Positions 38,395 through 51,112 are shown, numbered from the stretch's first letter. The stretch is 64,000 nucleotides of DNA from Burkholderia sp. WSM2230 (GCF_000472445.1 NZ_AXAJ01000005.1:626-64625); one strand, 5' to 3'. A program made the numbers and translations. Notes: generated by a model from the letters alone, not told the origin.

Positions 38395-41300
38395 TCACTT
38401 GAGCCCGAAATCGACGCGCGTGGTGGCGCCCTTGTCCTTGATGCCGTCTGCGTCCAGCTTCGGCGCGACGATAAACACGCGGCTGCTGTCGATCTTGCCT
38501 TCCAGGTATTGCTGCACGCTCTGCGCCCGCTGCTGCGCGAGCTGCCGCAAGCTCGCCTCGTCGACGGGCGCGTTGGCGGCGAGCGCGTTCTTCATGTCGT
38601 CGTCGGGCAGGCTCTTGGTCAGCCCGACAAAATTGCGCGGCTTCTTGAAGTCCGCGGATTTGTAGGCCTTGGTCAGATACTTGTCGTATTCCTTCGGATC
38701 GACCGTGATGCTCGACAGATCCACGCTCTGGCCATTGCCCACCACGTCCCTGATCTTCTGCTGCTTGACGAGGCGATCCACGTAGAGCGTGCGCAATGCG
38801 GGCTCGTCCAGCTTGGGATCGACGCGGCCGATCAGGTCCATCCTGATGGACGGCTTCGAGCCGAGCGCCTTCACGATCGTGTCGAGCTTCTTGTTGTCGG
38901 CGTCCGTCAGTTGTGCGGAGCCCGGTTCGAATTCCACGTAACCGAGCTCCTCGCCGCTGCCGCCGAACGCGTTGGCGATCAGCGAGAACGGCGCGGTCAC
39001 CGCCTTTTGCAGCAGATTGAGCACCGCGTGCCAGATCAGGCCGCCAATGCTGAACTCGGGGTTCGACAAGGAGCCGGACACCGGCAGATTGACGTCGATT
39101 TCGCCGCGTGAGTTTTTCAGCAGCGAAATGGCGAGCCGCACCGGAAGTTTGGTCGCGGTGTCATTTTCGATGTGATCGCCGAACGTGAGTTGATCGATGA
39201 ACAGGTGGTTGTCCGCGTTCAACTGATCGTTCTCGAGCTTGTAGTGAAGGTCGACGTTCAGCTTGCCCTTGGTGATCGGATAGCCCGCATATTTCGCGGA
39301 ATACGGCGTGAGATTGGTCAGCTCGATGTCGTGCGCACTCGCGGTCAGATCGAGCGCCGGCTTGGCGATCAGTGGATTGACGGTGCCGCGAATCGACAGC
39401 GGACCATTGGCCGCGAGCTTCGCAGCAATGTCGACGGGCGCGGATGTGGTCGACTGCGTGCCGAACGCGCCGACAGTGCCCTGAATGCCGACCAGGTTCG
39501 CGGTGAAGTTCGGCTTGACGAAGTTGTCGGTGTAGGTCACGCGGCCCTGTTGCAAGACCAGTTGGCCGAAGTGCAGCTTGACCGGATTTTGCGGCGGCGT
39601 TGCGGCGGTCACGGTCGCGGGCTGGGCAGGCGCAGTTGCCACCGCGGACGAGGCCGGCGCGGACGCGGACGCCGCCACCGGTGTCGAGGCCGCCACCACG
39701 GCGGACGCGGTCGGCGGCGTCAACGGCACCGGTTCCGTGCCGGGCTTGGCGTTCTTGTCGCGCGTGAGCGACTGTGCCGCGCCGCTTTCATGCGCGGCCA
39801 CGTCGCTCAGGTTGAGCTTGCCTTGCGCGTCGAGCAGCACGCGTCCATAGAATTTCGTGAAGGTCACACGCTCGGCGTCCACCGACGTGCCGCGCTCGTC
39901 GTAATCCGCTTTCAGTCCGGAAAGCGCGAGCGAGCGCCAGCCTGCAAAGGGATCCGAGGTTGCCTTGTCGAGCATGCGCACGTCCACGAGCGCAACGTCG
40001 CCGCGATAGGTCGCCTTCAAGGACTTCGCCTGATTCAACGCAAGGTCGCCGCTGCCGTTGAGCAGCGCGCTTGCAATCGTCGCATTCAGCTTGCTGCCGA
40101 AGTACGGTTCAAAAGCCGCAGCGTCGAGCCGGTTTGCGTTCACCTTGACGGCAACCTTCAGCGGCGTTGCGGTGACGTCGCCCTTCAGGCCGAGCGTGCC
40201 CTTTTTGTTCAGCGTGGCCTGCAGTTCGACGGGCAGCGGACGGCTCAGGTCGTCGCTGATCTGCTGCACTTTCAGTTGCAGCGGCGCTATGCCCAGCTTG
40301 ACCGGCTGCGGCGTGGTGTTGTCGGTGAAATTGGCCGTGGCGTCCTTTACGTTCAACTCGCCGATCTTGTAGTGCCATGCCGGACCTTCGGCTTGCGCCT
40401 TCTTCGCCGCATGAATCGCCGTGCGTTGCGGCTCGGCTTCATGCGGGCCCGCCAGCGACGCGAGGTTGATGCTGCCGTCTTTCAACCTTTGCACGTCGAC
40501 GGCAAGGCCCGTCGTGTCGACGCTCGGCACATCTGCGGTGCGCGCGTTCACATCCACCTGCCTGACCTTCACGCTGCCTTGCGCGAGCGAGATCACAGGT
40601 TCTTTGGCGCCGCGCGGCGCCAGTTTCAGCGATTGCAGATCGAGCTGCGAATCCGCGACCATCACCGCGGCCGGCGACTTCGACCAGTTCGCGCCGACGT
40701 TGACGGTCGCGGACAGCGCACCGTCGGTCACTTGCGCCGCGGTCATCGCGTCGAGGTAGGGTTGCAGCAGCGGCAGGTTCAGTGACTTGATGTCGAGCTT
40801 CGCGCTTGCCGTTTTTGCAGCCAGGCTCACTGCGCCCGCGGCGCCGAGCGAACCGCCGTTGTGCGTGAAGCTGGTGTTTAGCGTGTAGTGCGCCGGAGCC
40901 GTCGCGAGCGTCGAAAAATCGGTCAGCGTAACCGCGAGCTTTTGCATACCGGCGTCGACGGGACGCAAAGCTGCTTCATCGCGCACGTTCACCGTGCCGT
41001 CGTTCAGCACGAAGCGTTTGATCGACAGATCGAGCGGCGCTGCGGCTTTGGGTCCGTTCGGATGCGTAGCGTGTGGAGACGAAGCCGCAGACGCCGACGA
41101 AGGTGCTGACAACGGTGCCGACGCAGGGGCCGCCGAACTTGCCGCTTCGGCCGCAGCCTTCGCGGCGGCCGGCGCGGGCGCCGGGGCGAACATGCGCTCG
41201 ACACTCAGCACGCCGTTCCTGTCGCGCGCGAGGTTTGCCCTTGGCGCGTCTATGCGAATGTCGTCGAAATGGTAAAGGCTCTTCAGCGGCTCGAGCGTAC

Positions 41301-42246
41301 GCGCGGCGACATGCACCGCGCGTGCCGCGAAAAACGGCGCCTTGCTTGAGTCCTGCACATCGACGTCGTTCAGATCGACGGTGCCCGCGACGCGCAGCGT
41401 GGGCGCGTCGTTCGACATCACGAAGTTGAGCTTGAGATCCGTGGAAAGCTTGCCGGCCTGCACGATCACCGGCAGTCTGGTCGGCACGTACGAGACGAGG
41501 CGCGGCACGTCGAGCCCTTCAAAGCGCAACGACACTTCCGACTCGCGCGACGCGGCGAACGGTTTCGTCTTTCCGTCGATGGCGAGCGGGCTGCCGTCGA
41601 TCCGCGCGCGCAGCAACGGCTCGACGAAAATATCGGTTTTCGAGGGCAAGGTGGCGATAAACGGAATGCCGAGCTTCCATTGATCGATTACATGCGTCGC
41701 GCCAAGCAGCTTGTCGTCGAACGTGATCTGGCCGTTCTCGAGACGAATGTTCGAGACCGAAAAGAGCGTCGGCTTGCTGTCCGGTGCGCTCGGATGCTTC
41801 GAAAATTTTTCGATCAGATCAGTGAAATTGAAACGCTGCGCGTCGTAGCGAACAATATGAAAACGCGGCGAATCAAGCTGTATTTCGTCGACAATAGGCG
41901 CCGCGCGAAACAGCGAACTCCATGACGGCTGCACGATAAGCCGTTCTATATCCACGAAATTGCCCGCGCCGCCGCGCTCGCCGATATGCACGCGGTCCGC
42001 TTCGAGTTTCAGCGTGTACGGATTGAGCGCGATGCGGCCAATGGTTGCGGGCCGGTCGAGTTGCTTGCTGAGCTGTTGTTCAGCGATGTGGCGAATCAGC
42101 GGCGGCGCCGCGAAAAAGCCCAGCACACCGAACAATACGATGAAGATCAGCAGACCTGTAATGACGCGACGTGTGCGGCGCGACTGCGCGACATTGCGCA
42201 TGGTCTGCATGGAGGAGGCGATTGATGCTTTGTTGATGCTTGCCAT
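38395..42246 (-). CDS. large AsmA-like DUF748 membrane protein
   Basis: 1283 residues from the ATG at 42246. One N-terminal membrane helix (about 28-50, RVITGLLIFIVLFGVLGFFAAPPLI) is followed by a long repetitive beta-rich region typical of AsmA/YhdP-like proteins (IALNPYTLKLEADRVHIGE, AKLDIKSLNLPLLQPYLDAM). Two Ala/Ser/Pro-rich linkers break it (about 380-425 and 840-880). Near the C-terminus YVEFEPGSAQLTDADNKKLDTIVKAL resembles the start of an OmpA-like domain, as is usual in DUF748. Such proteins bridge the periplasm and are linked to phospholipid transport to the outer membrane; the role here is inferred from family. Confidence 0.88.
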   Translation of the reverse strand: MASINKASIASSMQTMRNVAQSRRTRRVITGLLIFIVLFGVLGFFAAPPLIRHIAEQQLSKQLDRPATIGRIALNPYTLKLEADRVHIGERGGAGNFVDIERLIVQPSWSSLFRAAPIVDEIQLDSPRFHIVRYDAQRFNFTDLIEKFSKHPSAPDSKPTLFSVSNIRLENGQITFDDKLLGATHVIDQWKLGIPFIATLPSKTDIFVEPLLRARIDGSPLAIDGKTKPFAASRESEVSLRFEGLDVPRLVSYVPTRLPVIVQAGKLSTDLKLNFVMSNDAPTLRVAGTVDLNDVDVQDSSKAPFFAARAVHVAARTLEPLKSLYHFDDIRIDAPRANLARDRNGVLSVERMFAPAPAPAAAKAAAEAASSAAPASAPLSAPSSASAASSPHATHPNGPKAAAPLDLSIKRFVLNDGTVNVRDEAALRPVDAGMQKLAVTLTDFSTLATAPAHYTLNTSFTHNGGSLGAAGAVSLAAKTASAKLDIKSLNLPLLQPYLDAMTAAQVTDGALSATVNVGANWSKSPAAVMVADSQLDLQSLKLAPRGAKEPVISLAQGSVKVRQVDVNARTADVPSVDTTGLAVDVQRLKDGSINLASLAGPHEAEPQRTAIHAAKKAQAEGPAWHYKIGELNVKDATANFTDNTTPQPVKLGIAPLQLKVQQISDDLSRPLPVELQATLNKKGTLGLKGDVTATPLKVAVKVNANRLDAAAFEPYFGSKLNATIASALLNGSGDLALNQAKSLKATYRGDVALVDVRMLDKATSDPFAGWRSLALSGLKADYDERGTSVDAERVTFTKFYGRVLLDAQGKLNLSDVAAHESGAAQSLTRDKNAKPGTEPVPLTPPTASAVVAASTPVAASASAPASSAVATAPAQPATVTAATPPQNPVKLHFGQLVLQQGRVTYTDNFVKPNFTANLVGIQGTVGAFGTQSTTSAPVDIAAKLAANGPLSIRGTVNPLIAKPALDLTASAHDIELTNLTPYSAKYAGYPITKGKLNVDLHYKLENDQLNADNHLFIDQLTFGDHIENDTATKLPVRLAISLLKNSRGEIDVNLPVSGSLSNPEFSIGGLIWHAVLNLLQKAVTAPFSLIANAFGGSGEELGYVEFEPGSAQLTDADNKKLDTIVKALGSKPSIRMDLIGRVDPKLDEPALRTLYVDRLVKQQKIRDVVGNGQSVDLSSITVDPKEYDKYLTKAYKSADFKKPRNFVGLTKSLPDDDMKNALAANAPVDEASLRQLAQQRAQSVQQYLEGKIDSSRVFIVAPKLDADGIKDKGATTRVDFGLK

Positions 42247-42473
42247 GCCCGGTTCTGGATGATGCGGCGGCAAGCCCGCCGCGACACGAAAATCCCGCAA
42301 GCGGCAGTATAAGTCGTGAATCTTTCCGGGGATAGAAATGTAAGCCGTGCTTACACAATTGCCCGCGCTGAGGAACCGCGCGTCCGTCTTTTATTGCGAT
42401 CTCGTGACGGACGCGCGCCGTGGGGCTTCGAACCTTGCGGAGTGTCTAAAGTGCCTGGACTACTCGCGCGGAT

Positions 42474-43898
42474 TTATTGACGCACGACGGCGGGCGGTTG
42501 CCAGCTGCCGTCGGTCGCCTGGGGCTTGGGCGCATATAAACGCAGCACCAGTTGCAGATCGGCGCGCGGCGCCGGCAGCCAGTTGCCGCTTCGGCTGCGC
42601 GTGGACGACACTGTCACATCCAGCGAGCCGTCGCGATTGCGGCGCGCGCCGTTGCGATCGCCCACCGCGATACGCGCCGGCGCGCTTTCGCCGAGCGCGC
42701 CATCTTTCGTGTAAGCAGTGATCGACCAGAAGCCGCGCACCGGCGGCAACTCATTCGGCGCGAAGTGAATCACATAACGATTCGCGCCGTTGAGCGCGTG
42801 ACCGTCGCTGTCCTGAGTGACGACCGCGCGCACCTCGTCGTCTTTCGTGCCAATGCCCGGCTGCGCGTACGCGGCGTAAGCGCGCAGCGCGTAGTCGGGG
42901 CCGTAGTTGCCCACACCGTCGCCGAACCAGCTCCAGCCATTGCCGGTCAGCAGATTCGACGGCGGCGTCACCACGCGCTCGTGACCGTCGGCGAGACCGG
43001 CGGCAATCGCGTCCGCTGCACCCGGCAGCTTTGCAGGCTCGCCCGGCGTCACGCCGAGATCGGAGAGGGTTTTCAGCGCATGCGGGTCGGCCGGCGCAGG
43101 CGGGTTGTCGGCCAGCGCCTGTGCGAGCCGGTTGAAGAAGCCGTTCGCGTCGAGCGCAGCGACCTGCGCGGCAGGCGTGCCGGAAGCGCCGACTGCGGCA
43201 GCGGCCGCATCGGCCGTACTGCGTGCAGGCGCGATCGACGCCGAGCGCGTCTCGCCCACATAGACGGAAAGCGGCGCGACGCGAATCGCGCGCTGCAGCT
43301 TGCGCACCGCGGTCAGGTCGCGTGTGCCGTTCGACTGAATGCGCACGCTTACCCATGCGTTGCGGGTCGGCACGTCGACACGCTTGACGTTTTTCGGCAG
43401 ATCGCCCTGCCAGCCCGGTCCGACGAACGCGATAGCCTGCGCCTTGATGCCGTTTGCGCGAGTTGCCAGTTGATCCGCCGTGGACCAGACGACGTTGGTC
43501 CACATGTCGAGAACGCGGGCGTCCACATAGCGGCCGCGCGAATCGGGCAACGCGACGATCACCGGTTCATTGCCGACGTCCAGCCAGCCGGTGGAGTCCA
43601 GCGTGTCGAGACTCGGCAGCATTGGATTGGCCGCGCCGATGGGCGGCAGCGCCTGCGCGTGGCGCAGCGTATTGAGCGGAGCCCGGCCGGGTTCGGTGCC
43701 GACCGCCGCGTCGCGCGCGACGCCCATCAGCACCAGCGGATACCCAAACACGTAGGAATCGGCGACTTCGTCCTTGATCCAGCCGGTCGACTTTTGCGTC
43801 GTGGACGGCGTCGACGCGCAACCAGCCAGGAATGCGAGGCCTGCGAGCGATGCGCAGGTCCAGTAGTTCGTAAACACTGCTCGGCGATTTTTTATCAT
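42474..43898 (-). CDS. DUF1254/DUF1214 lipoprotein
   Basis: 474 residues from the ATG at 43898. The signal peptide ends LAFLAGC (Cys27), so it is likely a lipoprotein. The N-terminal DUF1254 region (about 40-170) has SYVFGYPLVLMGV and GWLDVGNEPVIVALPDSRGRYVDARVLDMWTNV. The C-terminal DUF1214 region (about 355-470) has YVIHFAPNELPPVRGFWSITAYTKDGAL and NWLPAPRADLQLVLRLYAPK. Function unknown. It is divergent from copA; the DUF748 gene lies 227 bases downstream. Confidence 0.87.
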   Translation of the reverse strand: MIKNRRAVFTNYWTCASLAGLAFLAGCASTPSTTQKSTGWIKDEVADSYVFGYPLVLMGVARDAAVGTEPGRAPLNTLRHAQALPPIGAANPMLPSLDTLDSTGWLDVGNEPVIVALPDSRGRYVDARVLDMWTNVVWSTADQLATRANGIKAQAIAFVGPGWQGDLPKNVKRVDVPTRNAWVSVRIQSNGTRDLTAVRKLQRAIRVAPLSVYVGETRSASIAPARSTADAAAAAVGASGTPAAQVAALDANGFFNRLAQALADNPPAPADPHALKTLSDLGVTPGEPAKLPGAADAIAAGLADGHERVVTPPSNLLTGNGWSWFGDGVGNYGPDYALRAYAAYAQPGIGTKDDEVRAVVTQDSDGHALNGANRYVIHFAPNELPPVRGFWSITAYTKDGALGESAPARIAVGDRNGARRNRDGSLDVTVSSTRSRSGNWLPAPRADLQLVLRLYAPKPQATDGSWQPPAVVRQ

Positions 43899-44103
43899 TC
43901 GTTCAGAGGGCGGAACGTGCTGTCCAAAGGGAGACGCCGGCGCGAGGCGCAACGGTGCTCGCGCGGTCTCCCCAACCCAGCGCAACCCGTTTTGCGTCGC
44001 AACGCCGACAACATCGCGTTGTATCGTATCCGCGCTTACCAGGCAAGCGCAAAGGCGCGAATACCGTATTGCAGCAAGGGCGCCGCGCGCCGGCAGGAGA
44101 TTC

Positions 44104-44134
44104 TTGACCTTCCCATCATGGGAAGGTCGATACT
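44104..44134 (+). promoter_or_regulatory. CueR-type copper-responsive promoter of copA
   Basis: A perfect inverted repeat, ACCTTCCCAT and its reverse complement one base apart (44107-44127), sits between a -35 TTGACC (44104-44109) and a -10 GATACT (44129-44134). The spacer is 19 bases, the over-long spacing that MerR-family activators such as CueR correct by twisting DNA. copA starts 44 bases after the -10. No cueR gene is in the window. Confidence 0.9.
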
Positions 44135-44177
44135 TGGTTCATTACGCGGCCTCATGCCGCCATGAGCCTTCACCATC

Positions 44178-46502
<2,325 letters not shown>

Positions 46503-46673
46503 CACGCGGCCAGCAACGCTGCGGCGCCAATGGGCGGGAGGAAGGCGCCGCAACGGCACGAATGCTTACAGCTTCCTAAAGGAAGCGTTGGCAGCGGCCG
46601 TAAACAAGACACGATGCCGGAAGGTGCCTTCACACCCCCGGCACCGCTCGTCCCTCTTACTCCACACACGCCC

Positions 46674-48647
46674 ATGGAATTTCTCTCTTTGCGCCGTGCC
46701 AGCGTCGGCGCCCGGCTCGCCGTACTTTCATGCGTGCTGGTGGCGTTGATTTTCGCCTCCTTCACGTGGGCGCTCACACGCAGCGCCGGCACGCAGGTCA
46801 GCGACCAGGTGCTCGAACGCATAGCCGAAAAAGATCGCTCGATCGCCGCGATGATCACCTTGTTCGACAAGGCGCTGTCGGCTGAAGTAGATCGGTCGAC
46901 GTCGCTATTCGCGAGCTTCCTGCCGAGCACCTATAGCCTCGACGAAACGCAGAAAATCGACGTGAACGGCGTAGCCACGCCTGTGTTCAAAGCCGGCGAC
47001 AAGGTACTGAACATGGACTTCAGTATTCCCGACCAGTTTCTCGAACGCAGCGGCGCGGTGGCAACGATCTTCGCGCGCACCGGCGACGACTTCGTGCGCG
47101 TCACGACGTCGCTGAAAAAACAGGACGGCTCGCGCGCGATCGGCACGCTGCTCGATCGCAACGGACCGGCGTACGCACTTGTCGTCGCCAACAAGACCTA
47201 CACCGGGCTCGCTCCGCTTTTCGGCAAGCGCTGGATCACGCAATACCGTCCGGTGACGGACGCGAGCGGGCGCGTGATAGGCGCGCTCTTTGTCGGCGTG
47301 AACGTCGATCAGGAAATCCAGCAGGTCCAGGACGGCATCCGCAACCTTAAGATCGGCGACAGCGGTTACTATTTTGTGGTGAACGCGTCGAAAGGCGCGG
47401 ATCGCGGCAAGCTGATCGTGCATCCGGCTGCCGCCGGCCAGGCCGCGGACAATGCGAACGCGCCGTATCAGCAGATGCTCGACATGAAGGAAGGCCGGCT
47501 CGAATACAGTTCCGCCGACGCCACGCTTGGCGAGCAAGGCGCACGCGACAAATTCGTTTCTTTCATCACGGTGCCGGAGTGGCAATGGCTGGTGGGCGGC
47601 GTCGCGCCGCGCGACGAAGTGATGGCCGAAATCAACGCGACCCGCAATCGCTTCCTGGTCGCGGGCTTCGTGCTGGTCGGCGTGTTCGCGGTCGTGTTCC
47701 TGTTCGCGGTGCGGCGCCTCGTCAGCCGGCCGCTCGACGAAGCGGTCAAGGCTTCGGAGCGCTTTGCGTCGGGCGACCTCAGCGTGCGCGTTGCCCAAGG
47801 CGCAAGCCGGCGCGGCGACGAGATCGGCCGGCTGATGCGCTCGATCGACGGCATCGGCGAAGGTTTGGCGCGCATTGTGTCGCAGGTGCGCAGCGCATCG
47901 ACCGATATGTCTGAAGGCACCGAGAAAATCGCTACGGGCAGCGGCCATATCGCCTCGCGCATCGCGACCCAGGCAAGCAGCCTGGAAGAAACCGCGGCGA
48001 GCATGGAGCAGATCACTTCAACAGTGCAGCAGAACGCCGATCACGCGACGCAGGCGAACACGCTCGTCACGCGCGCGGCCGACGCGGCGCTCGAAGGCGG
48101 CCGCGCGGTCGAACGCGTGGTGTCGACGATGGGCGACATCAGCCGCTCGTCGCAGAAAATTGCCGAGATCACGAGCGTGATTGAAGGCATCGCATTCCAG
48201 ACCAACATTCTTGCGCTCAACGCGGCCGTCGAGGCAGCTCGCGCGGGCGAGCACGGCAAGGGCTTTGCGGTGGTCGCCTCGGAAGTGCGCGCGCTCGCGC
48301 AGCGCAGCGCGGCCTCGGTGAAGGAGATCGAAGGCCTGATCGCTGAATCCACGGCGACCGTGCAAAGCGGTTTCCAGATCGCCGAGCAGGCCAGCAACAC
48401 GATGCAAGGCATCGTCCAGCAGGTCGGCCAGGTACGCGCGATCATGGGCGAGATCAGCGTGGCGTCGCGCGAGCAGTCGGGCGGCATCGAGCAGGTCAAT
48501 CTCGCCGTCACGCAGATTGGCGAAGCGACGCAGCAGAACGCGACGATTGTCGGTGAAGCCGAAGAGGCGGCTGCCGAATTGCGCGATCACGCCGCGCGTC
48601 TTGCGCAAGTGGTCAGCGTGTTCAAGCTGGAAAGCGGGCGGGGTTGA
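46674..48647 (+). CDS. methyl-accepting chemotaxis protein with periplasmic Cache-type sensor
   Basis: 657 residues from the ATG at 46674; an ATG at 46614 and a GTG-type start further upstream are open alternatives, and none has a good ribosome site. The order is: membrane helix (about 14-36), periplasmic Cache-like sensor (about 45-320, with [20 protein letters not shown] and [14 protein letters not shown]), second helix (about 330-350), HAMP, and the signalling domain with the hairpin tip [39 protein letters not shown]. There is no CheR-tethering pentapeptide at the C-terminus. Upstream, 46503-46673 holds two GC-rich hairpins (46520-46552 and 46571-46586). Confidence 0.92.
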   Translation: MEFLSLRRASVGARLAVLSCVLVALIFASFTWALTRSAGTQVSDQVLERIAEKDRSIAAMITLFDKALSAEVDRSTSLFASFLPSTYSLDETQKIDVNGVATPVFKAGDKVLNMDFSIPDQFLERSGAVATIFARTGDDFVRVTTSLKKQDGSRAIGTLLDRNGPAYALVVANKTYTGLAPLFGKRWITQYRPVTDASGRVIGALFVGVNVDQEIQQVQDGIRNLKIGDSGYYFVVNASKGADRGKLIVHPAAAGQAADNANAPYQQMLDMKEGRLEYSSADATLGEQGARDKFVSFITVPEWQWLVGGVAPRDEVMAEINATRNRFLVAGFVLVGVFAVVFLFAVRRLVSRPLDEAVKASERFASGDLSVRVAQGASRRGDEIGRLMRSIDGIGEGLARIVSQVRSASTDMSEGTEKIATGSGHIASRIATQASSLEETAASMEQITSTVQQNADHATQANTLVTRAADAALEGGRAVERVVSTMGDISRSSQKIAEITSVIEGIAFQTNILALNAAVEAARAGEHGKGFAVVASEVRALAQRSAASVKEIEGLIAESTATVQSGFQIAEQASNTMQGIVQQVGQVRAIMGEISVASREQSGGIEQVNLAVTQIGEATQQNATIVGEAEEAAAELRDHAARLAQVVSVFKLESGRG

Positions 48648-48687
48648 GGGGCGTTATGGTTGGGCTTGGGTCTTGCAAATCCCGCTC

Positions 48688-49299
48688 CTACGCGGTCGGC
48701 CGGAACATCTGAAACATCTCGCCGATTTCCGCGTAATCCGCGCGATAACCGGCGCGCATGACCGGCTGCGCGGCGCGGGTGTCGAACAGGCCGTCCTTGA
48801 GATACGCCTCATCGATATGCACGCCCACCACCTGCCCGAGCGACAGATAGTTGTCCATCGGCTTGCCGTCCAGATCATGCAGCCGCACCACCTGCAGCAG
48901 CTTGCATTCGAGCGCAGCCGGCGATTCGGCGACGTGCGGCACCCGCACGTTGCGGCCGGGCGCAGGCGTGAGCCCCGCGAGTTCGAATTCGTCGACATGC
49001 GGCGCGACTGGCGCTGAAGAACGGTTCATCTGCTCGGCAAGCGGTTTCGTCGCGAGGTTCCAGACGAACTCGCCGGTGGCTTCAATGTTGGAGACACTGT
49101 CTTTGCGCCCTTCGCTGCAAAAACCGATGATCGGCGGAAAGGTCGCGAATGCGCCGAAAAAGCTGTAGGGCGCGAGGTTCAGCGTGCCTTCGGCGTCGCG
49201 CGAGGAAATCCATCCGATCAGACGCGGCGCGACGATCGCCTTGAACGGATCGTGCGGAAGGTTGTGGCCGGCGGCGGGATCGTAAAAGTAATGGGACAT
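48688..49299 (-). CDS. flavin reductase-like FMN-binding split-barrel protein
   Basis: 203 residues, the usual size. IVAPRLIGWISSRDAEGTLNLAPYSFFGAFATFPPIIGFC near the N-terminus is the typical flavin-binding signature of this group, and GLTPAPGRNVRVPHVAESPAALECKL is the second conserved block. It may reduce flavin or be a flavin-binding oxidoreductase of unknown partner. The C-terminal half convergently meets the chemoreceptor gene. It is not in an obvious operon. Confidence 0.85.
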   Translation of the reverse strand: MSHYFYDPAAGHNLPHDPFKAIVAPRLIGWISSRDAEGTLNLAPYSFFGAFATFPPIIGFCSEGRKDSVSNIEATGEFVWNLATKPLAEQMNRSSAPVAPHVDEFELAGLTPAPGRNVRVPHVAESPAALECKLLQVVRLHDLDGKPMDNYLSLGQVVGVHIDEAYLKDGLFDTRAAQPVMRAGYRADYAEIGEMFQMFRPTA

Positions 49300-49360
49300 T
49301 CGATGTGTAGCAAGAAAGACGACGCATAGTTATACCGCAGAGTCCGGCGTGGCGTTGGCT

Positions 49361-50293
49361 TTACCCTCGCCCAATCAGGTGCTTGCGCCCTTCCTTCACT
49401 TGCGCGAGATGCGCGTCGTCCCAGTCGTAGAACCCCGCGCCGCTGCGCACGCCGACACGCCCCGCGTCGACCTGCTCGCGCAGAAGATCGAGCACCTCTT
49501 CGTCTTTTGCGAGTTCGGGCATCAGATGCGTCGAGATATCGAGGAAAGTATCCAGCCCGCCCATGTCCGCCGCTTCCAGAGGACCGACAACTCCCCAGCG
49601 GCGCCCGAGCGATGCCTTCATGACGCGATCCACCACATCCGGCGTCGCCGCGCCCGAGCGCACAATGTTCAGCGCCTCGCGCAATACCGCAAACTGCAGA
49701 CGGTTGCCGACAAACCCAGGAATGGCCTTCGTCAGAACGACCGGCTCCATGCCGATTGCGCTCATCAGCCCGGCGGTCCTGGTGGTGATTTCGGACGCGG
49801 TCGCGCTTCCGGGCACTACTTCCACCAGCGGAATCATGTGCGGCGGGTTCCAGAAATGCGCGATGACAAAGCGCTCTTTGGCCCGCAGCGGCGCAGCCAG
49901 CTGGTCCGGAGTAAAGCCGCTCGTGTTGCTGGCGAGAATCGCATGGTCCGCCAGCAGCACCGTCAGCTTTTCGTACAGGCGGTGTTTCAGTTCGAGCACC
50001 TCCGGAATCGCTTCAATCACGAAATCAGCGGCGCGCATCACGTCGAGTTCCGCATGAGTCTCGATACGCGCGAGCGCCGCCTGTTTCACCTCGGGGCCGA
50101 TGCGGCCGGCGTCGATCAATTCGTCCAGCACCGCTTCCGCTTTCGGCGCGACGCTCGCGAGGCGCGCCGGGTCGACGTCGTGGACCACTGTCCGGAATCC
50201 GTGCAATGCGCTTTGCGTCGCGATGCCGACGCCCATGAGCCCAGTGCCCACCACGCCAATCACTGCGTTCCCTGCCTTGTCTGCCTTGCTCAC
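49361..50293 (-). CDS. 3-hydroxyacyl-CoA (3-hydroxybutyryl-CoA-type) dehydrogenase
   Basis: 310 residues from the GTG at 50293, which has GGGAAAGG in front; the longer open frame lacks conservation. The Rossmann motif GVVGTGLMGVGIA opens the protein, and the NAD domain holds IEAIPEVLELKHRLYEKL and ILASNTSGFTPDQLA. The catalytic His lies in RFVIAHFWNPPHMIPLVEVVPG, and GFVGNRLQFAVLREALNIV marks the C-terminal domain. It oxidises a 3-hydroxyacyl-CoA with NAD in fatty-acid or related breakdown. It stands alone, so the substrate is open. Confidence 0.88.
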   Translation of the reverse strand: MSKADKAGNAVIGVVGTGLMGVGIATQSALHGFRTVVHDVDPARLASVAPKAEAVLDELIDAGRIGPEVKQAALARIETHAELDVMRAADFVIEAIPEVLELKHRLYEKLTVLLADHAILASNTSGFTPDQLAAPLRAKERFVIAHFWNPPHMIPLVEVVPGSATASEITTRTAGLMSAIGMEPVVLTKAIPGFVGNRLQFAVLREALNIVRSGAATPDVVDRVMKASLGRRWGVVGPLEAADMGGLDTFLDISTHLMPELAKDEEVLDLLREQVDAGRVGVRSGAGFYDWDDAHLAQVKEGRKHLIGRG

Positions 50294-50445
50294 GCCTTTC
50301 CCTCGCTGACATCGATGAAAGCATTCAAGCATAGCGCAGCCCGCGCGTGCGCTATGCCGAATGCGACAAAGCCGGCCTTCCTCGCGGAAAAGCCGGCTCT
50401 GCCGGGCTCGCACCGCATGAGGCGGCGCGAGGGTTGATGCGCAAA

Positions 50446-50751
50446 TTAGTAGCGCGGAGGCGGGCGGTGTTCGTCGCGGTCATGGTGACGCGGATCGTAG
50501 TCGTGCGGGTGATGGCGCATCCACTCGTCATGGTTCCAATAGCGGTGGCCGTCGTAATAACGATCTCCGTGCCAGCCGATATCGATCGACACGCCCACCG
50601 GCATCATATGCGGCTCGCCATAAACAACCGGCGCCGGACCGTGGTCCACGACCACGCGTTCCTGAGCGGACGCGCCGCCCGCAGCCAGCATGGCGCCGCC
50701 GGCGAGCAGCGCCGCGATGATGGTCCGCGATGTCTTGTTGAAAGTTTTCAT
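50446..50751 (-). CDS. small exported His/Tyr/Arg-rich protein
   Basis: 101 residues. A clear signal peptide (1-29, ending GGASA) is followed by a short mature part: a conserved-looking stretch HMMPVGVSIDIGWHGDRYYDGHRYWNHDEW, then a tail dense in His, Arg, Asp and Pro (HHPHDYDPRHHDRDEHRPPPRY). The ATG at 50751 has GGGAGAGAACC upstream. The His-rich tail might bind metal; this is only suggestive. No operon partner is visible. Confidence 0.8.
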   Translation of the reverse strand: MKTFNKTSRTIIAALLAGGAMLAAGGASAQERVVVDHGPAPVVYGEPHMMPVGVSIDIGWHGDRYYDGHRYWNHDEWMRHHPHDYDPRHHDRDEHRPPPRY

Positions 50752-51077
50752 GGTTCTCTCCCGTCAAAGTTTGAATCGAGCCTGCGCCGTGTTGCCCGAG
50801 CCCGACTCTTCAGGCCTGCACACGACGCCGTGCGCTTGAAACCCACTTTAACGACGCAAACCGCATGAAGACGTGAGCACTTGTAAGCGTGCATTTCAAA
50901 GAAAGGGGCGGATAGCGAAACCGTCTCTTCTCCGGAAACGCCCGTCCATGAACGCTTGCGGGGCTGAACGCGGGTCTTGCGCGACGTGGCCATGTCAGCG
51001 GCCGTTACATCCATTTCGGTCGCGAAATATTGACGGCAGCGAAAAGCGGCCGAGGCGGACGCAAACGCGGGACAAAC
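50752..51077. other. intergenic region without a recognised gene
   Basis: Upstream of the His-rich exported protein and downstream of the 52-residue gene. It should hold the promoter of the exported protein. Open frames here have no ribosome site or protein-like composition. A small GCAC/GTGC inverted repeat lies near 50877-50892. Confidence 0.4.
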
Positions 51078-51112
51078 AAAAAGCCACGGCGCGCTTTCGC
51101 GGGCAGTGGCTT
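51078..51112 (-). terminator. terminator after the 52-residue gene
   Basis: On the minus strand AAGCCAC and GTGGCTT close a GC-rich stem (CCCGCG over a GAAAGC-like loop) and run into TTTTTG. It lies about 70 bases after the TAA at 51180. Confidence 0.82.

Noticed and set aside
37727..38665. A 312-codon frame overlapping the end of the MocR-type gene
   Set aside because: It begins inside the PLP domain in another frame and crosses the palindrome and the convergent gene; no start signal.
39172..40785. A 537-codon plus-strand frame opposite the DUF748 gene
   Set aside because: Composition bias only: Arg-rich, no recognisable fold, and it runs through a well-conserved gene on the other strand.
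42552..44165. A 537-codon plus-strand frame across the DUF1254 gene and the copA promoter
   Set aside because: It would cover the CueR-type promoter and is Arg-rich shadow sequence.
46520..46552. GC-rich hairpin after copA as a terminator
   Set aside because: The stem is good but no T tract follows; I record it only as a hairpin in the chemoreceptor's upstream region.
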